From: Formicarius rufipectus
Taxonomy: Eukaryota > Chordata > Aves > Passeriformes > Formicariidae
Length of the DNA: 64,000 bases
Assembly (NCBI GenBank): GCA_013399695.1
Contig: VXAU01003156.1
Span: forward strand, 1,872,219 to 1,936,218
Direction: 5' to 3'
This document shows, one piece after another, positions 49,317 to 61,600 of this stretch (position 1 is its first letter; every line of letters begins with the position of its first letter). A program made the position numbers and the translations under genes. The notes below the pieces were generated by a model. The model did not search any database, had not been told where the DNA came from, and saw nothing but the letters and a program-made list of their open reading frames with translations.

Positions 49317-51017
49317 TGTATTGTAAAACAACTTTGCTTTTCTTAGTAAGAATCTTGAAAAGGACACGCCCAAGACATTGTTTTAACCATTTATGTGTGA
49401 AAGTTCAAAGAAAAACACTTTAAAATAGCATGGACTTCTTAGTGATTTTCCAAAATAGATTCTTGGGAGGAGATCTTAGTACAGCCTTCTAATCTTGTCT
49501 TAAGGGCCAAGAAAATTGCTGGTAGCTGGCAGTTATCAATAATCAAGGCAAATTTTAAGTTGAAATTCTGTAAAAGTCAAATCAGCTTCACAGTTAAATG
49601 GTTCTCTGTGGCAAGAAAAGGCAAATTGCTGTTGAAACAGCTTTGTGTGTGGATGCTGCTTTCTCTGGGCTTTGGCTTTTACTTACAGAAACCTTGGCCA
49701 GCTTTTAAGCCTTTTAATAGAGATTGTTTGGACCTGGGGTTGTGGCAGAGCCAGGTTCAGTGCTCCCAAATTGAATAGAGTAAAAAAACCTTACATAAAT
49801 ATTTTTTTTTCTTAACTGCTCATTAAACATCAGGCTAGGGAGTTTGTACTCAGTATAAACCAGATGTGATTTGGCTGGGACATCTGTACACAAGCATCGT
49901 CTAAGTATTAGCAGACTGATTTTCTTCAGCCAAAACAAAAATTAAAAAAAAATTTAAAAATATACAAGAAGTTGACCATCTTAAGGAATGGAAAAATTGG
50001 AAAATAAGGGAGTGGAGTTTTTTTGCACGTCAGGATAAAACATGCAATATTAGCTGCCTTTAATGTGAGAACTGAATTAAAGTCTGGCCTGCCCACGCAT
50101 TGAATCAATCTTTGTTGCTCCATTCCTTCTGGAATTGCTCAAAGATCAGTATTGCCAAGTTGACTTCCATGATATTCCTAGGACAGTGGTGAGAAAAGGA
50201 GATGATGCTTGAAAAAGGAGTGTTCAGAAGGCTCACCTGCAATACTGGAGCAAAATACACCTGCAAAATAAGCCTTTGCCAGTACCAGAGCAGCCAAATT
50301 CTGCTGAACTGGCTTGTAGTGTTGTGTATTAGAAAATTCCTACATTTATCCTAAGTGCAGGAGCAAATGCCTTGTCTAAGACAGATGTTTCTGTAAAGAG
50401 AGCTTTTCTGAGAAACAAGGGAAAGGATGTTTGGGGAATAAAAGGTCAGCTGTAAAGAGTTCTGGATGCCAGGAATGGGATATTGATTTTTTTTCTTATC
50501 TGTGTCAAATCATTCCTAATGTGTTCTCTCCAACCACTGACAAGGCTTATTCTAATCACTGTCTAAAGACAATGATTAAGAGGCAACCAAAAATCTGTAA
50601 TATGGAAAAAAAGATTCTTCCTTTAGGAAAGAAAAGGTTTTGATTATGACTCAGGGTGTTTTTACTGACTGGCTGTTCTAGGTGCAATTTCTAATTACTA
50701 TTATTAAGTTGTCTGTATTATAAAGCTGGAGCTATTTTAATCATGTGTTAAGTGATAAAATTAATTTCCAGGATTCATTATTAAGCTTATATCCAGTAAT
50801 ATAAAGCTGTAGTTCTTTTGTAACTGTTGTATGCAGTTATCCTTTTGCACTAAACTTCATTGACTCCATATGAATCACTGACAATACAAGCCCATCAAAT
50901 GAAGAAATCTGTTTGGTTTTTTTTTTTAAAAAAAGTGTGTGCTTTATGGCCTTTTAAGGTCATAATATTCCCATTCTCCTTTCACTGCCATAGTGCTACC
51001 ACTCACCTTGTGGCTCC
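49317..51017. other. unique noncoding DNA
   Basis: No gene is supported. The strand composition differs from the left part of the window, with more G and T on the plus strand. The part 50690-50850 is AT-rich with several TAAT and ATTA cores and may be another conserved noncoding block. A T run and an A run meet near 50919-50934. Confidence 0.5.
50690..50850. promoter_or_regulatory. candidate conserved noncoding element (weak)
   Basis: This AT-rich unique segment contains TAATTACTATTATTAAG, AAATTAATTTCC and ATTCATTATTAAGC. Homeodomain-like cores are dense, but nothing else supports function. Confidence 0.18.
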
Positions 51018-51162
51018 TGACCCAAACACCCTCTGGGGGAAGAACCTTGTCCTGATATCCAACCCAACCCTGCCCTGACACAACCTCAGCCATTTCCTGG
51101 GTGCTGTCCCTGGTCCCCACATCAGTGCCTGCCCTGCTTCTCTTCAGGAGCCAGGGGCAACA
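51018..51162 (-). mobile_element. CR1 LINE fragment (short, both ends lost)
   Basis: The plus-strand text matches about 145 bases of the CR1 3'UTR in antisense, parallel to about 40745-40880 in the better copy: ACACCCTCTGGGGGAAGAAC, CCTGATATCCAACCCAACCC, CATTTCCTGGGTGCTGTCCC and ACATCAGTGCCTGCCC. The 3' tail is absent, so this is a truncated scrap or the remainder after deletion. Confidence 0.82.
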
Positions 51163-51933
51163 AGAGTAGTTATTGGGGTTTTGCCAGTTTGGAATAGATC
51201 TGGAGTACTCTGAGGAGGAAAAACATGAATTCCTGCTGTAATGGAACCCACTGTGTGGCTGGGAGCTGTCAGAGTCCTGATGAATTATGTTTGCAGGAAG
51301 AGTAAGTGATTCACTGCCAAGACATTACAGAAGGTTCTATTGATTCTACTGCTGGCATATAGAATCTATGCAGCTTCTCAGGGAGTAAGGAAATCCACAT
51401 TGCAAATGGAGTTTTAATAACTGTTACGTGGTTTTTACAAGTGAATTAGAAAGATTTTAGTATTCAGTTAATTTCTGCTTTGTCCATGGCTAGGTTTGTG
51501 CTGACTAGTGCTCTAAAATGCCAACTAATTTTTTCCTCTTTTACAGCTGGTTCATATCCATTATAAATTTGACAAGTATTTCTTAAAATTATTTGTCATG
51601 AATACCTGTGGCTTTGAGAAGGAAAGAGATCTGAAACTACTAGATAGAGCAAAAGCACGCAGGTAAATATCCCCCCTAAGATGATGTTTTCTAATGACCA
51701 TAAAACTCAATTGAACAATGCGTCTCTGCATTTTTGTAAGCATGCTGATAGCTCTGTGGCTTCTTGAAACTATCAGCTACAGCCTTACTGCTAATTATGG
51801 ATTTCACAGCACAAAACTGGAGGTTCCACAGAGAAGGAGAACTTCGTTTGTTTGTAAGGAAAGGAGTGTTTGTTTTGTCTGATTGTAGAGACCCTTTCCC
51901 TTTTGTGCTCTCTTCCATCTTCCTTTGTCATGA
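51163..51933. other. unique noncoding DNA
   Basis: I see nothing supportable here: no gene, no repeat and no clear regulatory block between the CR1 scrap and LTR copy 4. Confidence 0.5.
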
Positions 51934-51938
51934 GGAGC

Positions 51939-52687
51939 TGTCCTGGTTATGGCAGCCAGGACCAGTTTGGCACTGGGTGGGAGTGGATTCTAAACCCTCT
52001 GCGTCATTTTTCTCATGACCTGCTCACCATGGACCATTGGCAGCAGCTGCCCAGGGCACACCCCACCCCTCAGGGCACAGGGGGGTGTTTGGGAACTCCT
52101 GTGGGATAAGGGAGTTTTCCTGTCTCCCTGTCACCAATGACTCAGGTGTGAGAACTCCCCTCTGGGGAGCCACCTGCACCTTCCCACCCACCTGAGGGGT
52201 CATGTCTGCTCAGGGGCCATCAGGGATGCCAAAAACATGCCCTGATTGGCCTCACAGAGTAAATCCCCCCTTGGGAAACTCCCCACCCTGGGGGAGGGAC
52301 TGGGCGTTCCCATCTGAGCCCAAGGGTAGATAAGCTTGGGGTGTTGGGACTGGGAGCTCTCATCAGATCCAGAGGAGGAGCAGAGCCTTGACTGGACTGG
52401 GAGTGCCACTCTTGACCAGGCTGACCATCATCCTCACCAGCAGGTTTCTTTCTTTCTTTTTACTCTACACTCAGGTCACCCACCTGGTACTCAGCACAGG
52501 GGTTGGTGAGCTCCATCCTGCTCATGCCCTGCTGTGCTGGGCTGCACATCTGGTTTTGTGGATCAAAGGGATTTTCCTTCTGTCTCAGTGTATTTTGTGA
52601 TCTTTCTTATTGAATTGTTCTTCTGACTTGCAATCCCATTCTGAATTGGATTCATTTCTCCTGCTGGTTTAACTCTAAACCAGCCCA
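51939..52687 (-). mobile_element. solo LTR, ERVL-like, copy 4 (reverse orientation)
   Basis: The plus strand begins TGTCCTGGTTATGGCAGCC and ends CTCTAAACCAGCCCA, which is the family in reverse with one changed base near its 5' end. The flanks are GGAGC at 51934-51938 and again at 52688-52692, an exact 5-bp target-site duplication. At 749 bases it is the longest copy. It is very close to copy 1 over their shared part, suggesting a fairly recent insertion. The AP-1 core TGACTCA (52138-52144) next to CCAAT, and the GATA motif AGATAAG (52328-52334), are intact. No internal viral sequence remains. Confidence 0.92.
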
Positions 52688-52692
52688 GGAGC

Positions 52693-55600
52693 ACCTGCTC
52701 AGGTGTGTATGGTGCTGTAGTGTGTCACAGGGAGATGTTGCTCTGCAGCACTGACTGAGAGGGATGTGAGGTCTGTTCTTTCAAATTTCAGCTGAGCTGA
52801 AGTTCTGCCACAGCAGCAGCCCTCCCTTTCCAGAAGCACCATGGAACAAGCTTAAAAACAAGTCCTAAAAACAGAAATGGAAAAAAAAAACCACTGAAAA
52901 AAAATGTGCAAGTGATTGATGGGCCATAAATGGGTGTTGGGTCAGTCAGATCCCTCAGCTTGAAGGGCTGCAGGGTGTTCATCTGAGTCACCTTGTTATG
53001 TGATAGGGACAGTAAACAAGTGGAGGTTTAAGTGAACCAACCTGGGGATGCTAATAAGACCCCAGGAGCACTTCTTCCTAAGGCTTGCAGAGTAGAACCC
53101 TGTGTGCCTTTGTAAACACACTTTTTTCTTTATCTATTTTAATACAAGATAGGCTTTATTCCAGTGAATATAAGTATTATGCTTAATGGTGTGCATGCTA
53201 CTGAGTAATGTCAGAGGGTTATTTTTATTTAAGTTAATGCTAAATCCATTACCTGCCAGTTTCTCTTCCTACTTTGTCACTCTTTTATAACAGAAGTCCT
53301 CTAATTGTGTGTGTTTATAGACTGTATCTTTGAGTCAATAAATGTTTTTATTGACTTCCAGGGAGCTCAATATTTGGTTACCATTAAAATGGTTGGCCTG
53401 TGGGAGAGCCCTGAGAAGTGCCTGAGCCCTATAAATGGGTAGATAAATGTTTGCCAGCTCTGAAGGGCTGATAGAAAAATATGACATAGTCTCCTGTCTT
53501 GATTCTCCTTTTGCCCTGGTGTAAGGCATCTCTCTACCTTTCTATTTTATCAGAGGGGTAGAGATTTTCAATTCAGTATTTTTTCCCCTCACGAACTCTG
53601 CTGGAGTGAGTATAAGTGTGACACTTTGTGGCAGTTTGAACCTTAAATTGTAAAGATATTAATCTGGGTTACTTTGGGAACCAGTAACTGCAGCAGAAAC
53701 GTTCTCAAATAAGGCTGTTCTCCAGAGACAGCAATGATTTAGGGTTTAAGCTCAGCGCACTCTGTTGAAGCAGCTGTTCCATGGGACAGCAGTGAATATA
53801 TTCTTGCAGAATGTGGTATTTCCAGAAAGCACAGGAAACTAAACTAGAATTTCCAGTGTTATGTTAAGGAACTTCCCAGCTTAAACCTACAAAGAAAACT
53901 GACTACATAAGAAACAGAAAAATATATAGCAGATTTGGAAAATCATTTTTTTTCCCTATCTTGGCTGCTTTGCAGGACAGTGGTATGGTCAAAAACATCC
54001 TATTAAGTATTTGGACTTGTAACTCATGAAGGAGAAGTGGTACTTCATCCCTTCTTTGTAGGATGATCTTCAAAGAACCAGTTCTTGTTTCTGTGGCTGT
54101 TTCCAGCTGAGCTCTGGTCCATCTCCCCAGGTGGTTTTGCACTGGAGCCATTGAGCTGCCTTGCAGTTTACACATGTTCCTTGAGCACCACACAGCTGGT
54201 GTCTCCTTTGACTTTCTGTAAACCCCCAGTGCATCCTGAGTCTGGATCTCTGTCCTTTGGGAAAGTATTGATAAGCCAAATTCAGCAGCTGCCACTTAAA
54301 GTTGAAATAATCTGAAAATCTTGTGCTGTATTTTGAATGCTCTTAATGAGGGTATTTTTCCTCCTGTGACTTAGATTGCTGATAGAACAGTGCTATTTGT
54401 GAGCCAGCAGTTATCATTTGATTTCTCTGCCAGGGCCCAGAACCCTTTTTTGCTGAATCTCTGGAATTAAAGAGCTGAAGAAAATAACTTAAGTTCTAGA
54501 TTTTAGTTTTGAAAAATATTGAGCTACCCAATTCACACTGACATCAATGGCCTATAATTACAATCTATTCCTAACAATTACTCTGATTAGTTATTTCATG
54601 GGGTTTTTTACCTTTGGATGCCATCAAGGTGTGAAGGATTTCCTGCCTGGCTGCTTTCCCTTTGTGCTCCTCAGTTGGTGAGAATGGAAACTTGTCAGGG
54701 GGGAAGACGTGCCTGAGATCTGACAGAGCTCTTGAAAGGACTTTTCTTGATGATTTGGTATTTCATGTCCAATAATAAAAGTGGATGCAGTGTAAATGCA
54801 AACTCCATCCTACTTAGGGCTCATAATTAAATGCTTTCCCAAAATGTTTATCAGAACTTCCCACTGTGACTTGTAGCTAATTTGATCTAATGGTTAAGAT
54901 CTTTCTTGTCTCACCTGTGTCAGCAGCAGATGAAATTGTGGGAGGGCTTAATTAACCCTGTAATTCTTACATTTGGGTTAATTAGCATCTAAATTAAGAT
55001 TTCTTTTGTATCATGTGCTAGATGCTGCAGTTTATTCCACACAATTCATTCATCTGCTGCTAAGATATTTATTCTTGCTTAAATGGTTTGATTGTTTCCT
55101 TATTAAAGTTAGGTTCTCCCTCTGCCACATGTGCAGCTCCTTGGGAAGCAGCTACACAACTCATCTGCCAACCAGTGTTATGGGAGTCAATGAGACCCTG
55201 AGTGCCCTTGGGTTGTATCTGAACAAATTCACAGTTAAGATGAGAAGAAATCAAGGCATTAAAAAATCAAATTTCAGTTTTCTTATCATACTAGAGTAGG
55301 AAAACTGCAGATTGCAGTTTCTGAGACCATCATAGAGAGATAAAGCCTGTGACCTCCTTCATTTGCTTACTTGGAGCTTCCCATCTCCCCTCTCAAGGAT
55401 TGCTTAGGGATGCCCAAGTTAAAAGAGTTAAATAAAAATAAGAGTGAGGAACACAATTGTATTATGTGGTTTGAATGGTTTCCAGGAAAAATCTTTGCAC
55501 AAAAGGAAAATAACAATTTGCAAACTTCTGCACCTTTAGACTCCATGGCCATCAGTGGGAATGGCTGCAAAGAATTCAGTTGTTCACTGAAATACAGGAA

Positions 55601-58600
55601 GTGGCTGGTTGATCCAAAGCCTGCCTGGATAAACTGCTTTATTCAAACTAATGTACATCAAATGCTCACTGCAGCTCCAAGGAGTACCTCTACCGAGGGC
55701 TGGCCCACACAACTTGCAGCCTTCAAAAGCAGACACTTTAAAGAACAGAAATTAAAATGTTAAGAATAGGCTGAGAAATGTGGGGTTTAATCTCTTCACA
55801 TTCCAAAACAGCAGTTTCAGGTCAAACTTGACTGCGATGAACAGTTTCCCTGTAAAGGAAAAAACTTTATCACAAAAACCTTTATCACAGAAGCTCCTTA
55901 GAACAGTTTATGAATTATTTCACAAGGAACACAGCTCTTTTCAGAGAACGCTTCATGAACAGGAAGGCCAAATCTGTGTTCTGGATTTCCAGCCAGGAGA
56001 AGGCACAGCCATACTTTGCATTAGTAGAGCAGTTTTAGGAGGTACAGGATTTCATGCACACAGGTCCATGACTAGAAGCTTCTACAGTCAATTCTTAGGA
56101 GCTTACCAGGAGTATGCAGTTTTCAAACCACAAACTGATTACACTGAGCTCAGTGTGTTGTCGTCTTGCAACACGGGTTTTTCTTTTGGCTTGGTCATGC
56201 TGTAATAGGGAGAGGGGGGGGAAAAAAACAAGCCAGGAAAATCAAAATCCTAAACAAACAACAACAAAAAACCTGACTGTGCAATTAAACTGAAAAGTCT
56301 GGAATGAGTGCTGATATTAAGCTAAAACTATTTCCTTATTGTATCTGTCAAAAACATCCTTTCCTAATGCATTATTCATTATGAACATGTTAACTCTGGA
56401 TGACATCAGACCAACTGAGATGCAGTTTGATGAAAGTATTGTCTAGGAAGCCATACACTATTCCCCTTAACCACTGGAATGAAATAAGCTAGCAAATAAA
56501 TATTCAAGACTGATATTTGATTCACTTTTCTGTAAGTGATCAAAAGCAAGCTGTGAAGCATGGGGAAAACTGAAATTAGTCTATTGTGCAGGAAATCTGG
56601 GCACAGTATGAAAATAGATGAGTGTGTGTGTGCAGCACCACTGAAGTGTTTGCTATTTTTGAGGTTGGCAGAATTGCTTATTACTGCTGAGACGTTCTAT
56701 TGTGAACAATTAAGGATAAAGCCCCTGCCAAAATGTAACTGTTTGAACTGAATTTTCCAGACCTGAGAATCTTGCCCATTCTGGGGTTTTAGTTTGTTTG
56801 GAGGTTTTTGTTCACTCTGAGGCTAAACTTGGCAACATTTTAGTTCTTGCTGCTGTAGTGCTGAGGATGGGGGAGAGATGCAGGAGATGGAGGTGATGGG
56901 AGGACAGAAGAGGAAGGTGAGCAGGGAAAAACAGCTGATTGAGTAGTGTCTGGACTGAGTTGTTGAACTGCTCCTTCAGACCTGGGGGAGCAAGCTGTGC
57001 ATCCAAACCATGATCCAGTCTAACTCCTGCAGCTCAGCTCTGTCTTAGATTATCTATGTCTGTTCAAGGGGGCTCCAAACCCCGCTGAAAGGCAGAGCTA
57101 AACATCCTTGCCAATGTGAGGGGAAATCCCAGATGGTGAACAGCTGGCTATGATGATGTCCCAGGTTTCACTTCCTCTGCAGAGAGATGCTAAAGGATTT
57201 TTACCAGCTGTTCTTACTGGGAGCAGCTGACAAAGTGTTTTTCAATGAGTATTTTCGGTTTTGCCCTGAACATAGCTTAGCTGGATGCAGGGATCACACC
57301 TCTCTCAGCATTTTCATTGTAACTGTGAATCACAATATACTCTATTTATTACAGAATGAGAAAACACATATAGCTGATTTCTGATTCAGAAGCTACTGCC
57401 TTAGCAGGGATAAGTTGTTGTGGAACTGGTGAGCCAGGTTACATCAGCCTGTGTATGTCACTGCTTAAGTCAGATGAATGGCTAAAGCAACACAGCCCAG
57501 GTGAAGGACAGTGTAACACAGCTGTGAGAGCTCTCAATGCAGCATGTTGAGTGTTCCTGCAGAAAGAGAGACTTCTCACACTGTGGTTCACCACATTCTT
57601 GGTGTGGTTGCAGTGACCGAAACTGTTGGAAATTACTAGAATAATTAGTTCCTCTGTCTTATACACCTGGGAATCGGAGTATGGTGATAAATGATTGCCT
57701 TAAGCAGATTCAACCTATAATGGTGAGCCAAAAAAATTATGTTATGCCTGAAGCTTGAATTAGAAAAGAAGAATTTTGGGAGTGGGAGCTCCTGTAGTGC
57801 TGAACCACAGACACTACTGTATTTGGCACTGAATGTTTGGGAAGATAAGAAGGTATAATGCTTTTTAGGGTTCACCCTGGGTACTGTGGTGTCTAGGGAG
57901 ATAGGACTTGCTGAAAAGTGGGGGGAAATAACTAGAAAAGGTTGATAAATGATGGTAAAATGTTTAATGAACAGTTGCATCCTGCAGTATTTGGTAGCCT
58001 TTATAATGTTGTTGCAAAGCTGGTATAAACATAAAATTACAGTGCACATTATAAAAAGTGTGGGGAGTACAGCAGTGAAGTAATGAAAGAACAGCATTGT
58101 GGAATGAAAATGGTCACAAAAATCTGACCTGTGCAAAGCTTGCCCAGGAGGTAATAAGGAAACTGAAATCACTATTACTATGCAGAGTGTTGCCTTATCC
58201 CATCCAGCAGTAGGTAGAATTCACTGGCAGGATTTTCATGTCTTTTTTTCCCCATGTGAGCTTGGTCATTCAGACCAGGCAGCATTAAATCAGGCTGCCA
58301 CTGAGAGAGGATGTACACTCCAAGCCTTCCTTCACACCTAGAACTTTCACAGAGGGTAAAATGAAAGGCACCGTGTCAGAAACTGAATTATTTTCTAAGA
58401 ATAAGAGTGAAATATCTACAGATCTGCTCACAATACCAGTGTGGGAAAGTAAACGAAAGAACGGTGAATCTTCTGGCCCTCCCATCTCGTCACTGTATAA
58501 TTACCAGGATTTGCATATTCAGCATATTTAGAAGAGTCAAGTGAGGTGGTCAGAGTTGGGGGTTGTGTCTGTAGGTATCACCCAAGGAAAGCTTGGACCT

Positions 58601-61600
58601 ACTGACAACTCTTTTGTAGGGAACCCGTAGCTCTAGAGAGATTCATGAGGAATCCTTGGAACAGAGCAAGACACGACACACCCCTTGCAGCTTTTCCTCT
58701 TCATTGCTTTGACTGTAGTGGCATAAGCCACAGGTCAGTAAAGCATGTAGAGATGTGCCCAAGCAGCTACAAGAGTTAATAGGGATACTTGAAAACATGT
58801 CTGAAATACCTTCCTGCATTGAGACATGAAATAGGCCTGCTGAGGATGCCAGAGGTATCTTGATGGATCAGTGATATATCTCGCTACGTGCCTGTTTACT
58901 GCTGAGGGAAGTTAAAGTGAATTATTCTTCAACTGGTTTGCTACTATGGTCAGTTCTGGTGTCCAAACTTACATTGTAGCACTGAAACAAAATGCAGTAT
59001 GTTCTGCATCCTTATTTGGAAAATATTAAGTACACAGCTAAATAAAACAAATACATGTCACAGTGTATTGAGGCTTTTTCTTAACAAGCACAGATATCCT
59101 TTTAAATGCCAGGTGTACGCTGTGTGCAAATATTGCGATGATATTTCACCCTTAACAGAGCAAGGGGACAAACTACAGCAAGTCATGGTATAACAATTAG
59201 TTTTGTGCATTTCTTTTAGAGAAGAATGGAATTTTAAGGAAGTAATTAAGTTTACTACCCACTGAATTGTCTTAGGGGACAGACAGCCAAAAATCAAAGT
59301 ATCAGCTGTTTTGACATTTGTGCTGGCACAAAGCCCTGGTTAGGTAGATCTAGTGTTACAGCTATGACTCAGTAGCATTCTCTTAAAGGAAGTCATGGAA
59401 ATGGATTTTTAAATAGTAGAGATTTCATGTTTACAGTGGAATATGTAGGTGAAGGCCAATGAAGTTGGGAGTTTAATAAAGCAGCGTTGTCCATTTGTTC
59501 AGGGTCTAGAACAGAAATACACCAAATTCATTTCACTGTTTGCCATGTCAGTTTAGCAGTGACCTTCAGAAACACTGCCACGAAACAAATACAGCTGAGC
59601 TATTTTCAGGCGCTTTGGGTTTCGCTTGTGTTGCCAGTTCTTGGCTCTGCCATCCTGCAACACCCTGGAGTTGTGTCCCTGCTGTGCTGCTTCAGAGAAG
59701 TCTTGCTTGGCAAGGAGTCTTCAGGCTGGGGGTGCCTCCCACCTGGCTTCTCTCAGAGTTCCAGTCAAGCATTTGTACTGGATTTTTCAGCAGCCTGACC
59801 CTCACATGCCCGTCTAGAAAACGAAGCTGATTTGTCTCTAGGCAGGAACTTTACAGCTGGAGGGCACAAAGATGACTTCTCAGGCTGTTTCTGACAGTCA
59901 TGTAACAGAGCTCCTCTGCCCTGGTCCTCATGCCACCCATCTCGGGCTGTTTGGCTCTAACCTGCCTGAAGACCTGCCACAATCTGGCCATTGTTTGTGC
60001 TGCAAAGCTTTGGTCATGTCCACAGAGGAAGGTGGGAAGCAGCCAGAGAAAAGGGCAATTGGAGCAGAAGTCCCTGGCCTGCCCTTGTAAATTCATCTTG
60101 AAACTGTGTTTCTCCATCATCTGCCAAAGGCCTGCATGGAGATTTGGTATCTTCCTTAAGGGATACAAATCTAATAGGAGCTAAGTAGCTGAGCCACCCA
60201 CTAGCTCTGAAATCATCCCCTCTTTTTCCAGGAACTAGGTGGCTCTTTGTTGACGTGAAACAAGTAGAGCAGATATTCCTTTCCACATTCAACTTGAACT
60301 GTGCCAGAGTGTATCCACAGTTTAGGAACCAAACTGTAAATAGCAGAGTTCTCTAAGGGCCTTGGGGCAGTCATTTATGGAATGTTGTCTTGGGATTTGC
60401 ATGACCTATTTTGGTCAGCACTTTACTACAAAGATGAGTTAAGAATTTGCTGGTTTTCATGTATTAATAGCATAGTGTATTTAAACAGTTACACAGGAAT
60501 GGGCAACAGTAGCTTCCTTGAAGTAGCAGAGAATCCTTGAGCAGCAAGAACACAGCTGCCCAGCACAGCTTTTTGTTATGGTGTGAACTTCTGAGTGTCC
60601 TTTTAAGTGATAAAGGATTTCTGTAGTAGTGCAAAAACCCAAAGCCCTTCATTTTTGTAGCTGACTGCCAATTCAACAGGGTGTGATCAGTTTGGAGTGT
60701 CTGCTTTCAGTCATGGATTAATCAAATGGAAACAGACTTTCTCTGATATGTTCCTCATTGTTACTCCTATAGAATTAGACTCTGGCAGCCTCAGAGGATT
60801 CCTACCTGAAAGTGTTTAAATGTTGTTAAAAACTGGGCTACCAAACTAAACAGGATACATTTCCTCTGGTAACCAAGAGAATTTATTAATTACCAGTAGT
60901 ACAGCACAAAGGCCACAGATTTGGCACTGGAGTTCTGATTTTGAAATTATTTTGTGAGTCCTCGTGCAGTGAATGAACTTTAAAGTTCCTGTTATTCCAA
61001 GTTTCTAAATCCAGCCATCAGTATTTACAGTAAGTAAGAAAACACCACTATTAATCATCTGTGTAAAAACAGCTTTCTGAATAAGCTTAGTACATTTCTT
61101 GTCTGAGAGCCAGATTTGCCCTGACTCTAAAAGCAAAATAGTCATGTCATTCTTAGGGTTCAGTTGTTTGGGGTTTCTTTGGGTTTGTTAATTTTTTGTT
61201 TGGATTATTTTTTTCCCTGTGTGTCTTCGTTTAGAAGACTGTAGAACTGATTCTCTTAGGAATTATTTTGGTCTGCTACACTGGTCTAGATCATGCTGTG
61301 AGCAATGCTTACGCACTCTTTCCTCTAGAGCATAACCTGAAGAGAATTGAAAAGCTCTGTTTTCACCAAAACCTGGAAGGAAGAGAACAGAGCTGCCCAC
61401 TTTATCTGAAACCCTGTCTGCTTGGGAAACAAGTGTAGTAGCTGGTTACAGTCATTGTAAAACAGAAATATTTTCTGAATTAGAGGTATGGACACACTTA
61501 GTGCAGCCTGCCCTGAGCAGAGTCCACCCCTGGCCCTTCCTGCTCTTTCCTTGTGGTAGAAATTCAGTGGTCCAGTGGGGAGTGGCTCAAAGCATCCAAT

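Noticed and set aside
57645..58172. 175-codon minus-strand open frame
   Set aside because: The translation is rich in Ser, Phe and His with no family resemblance; likely a chance frame.
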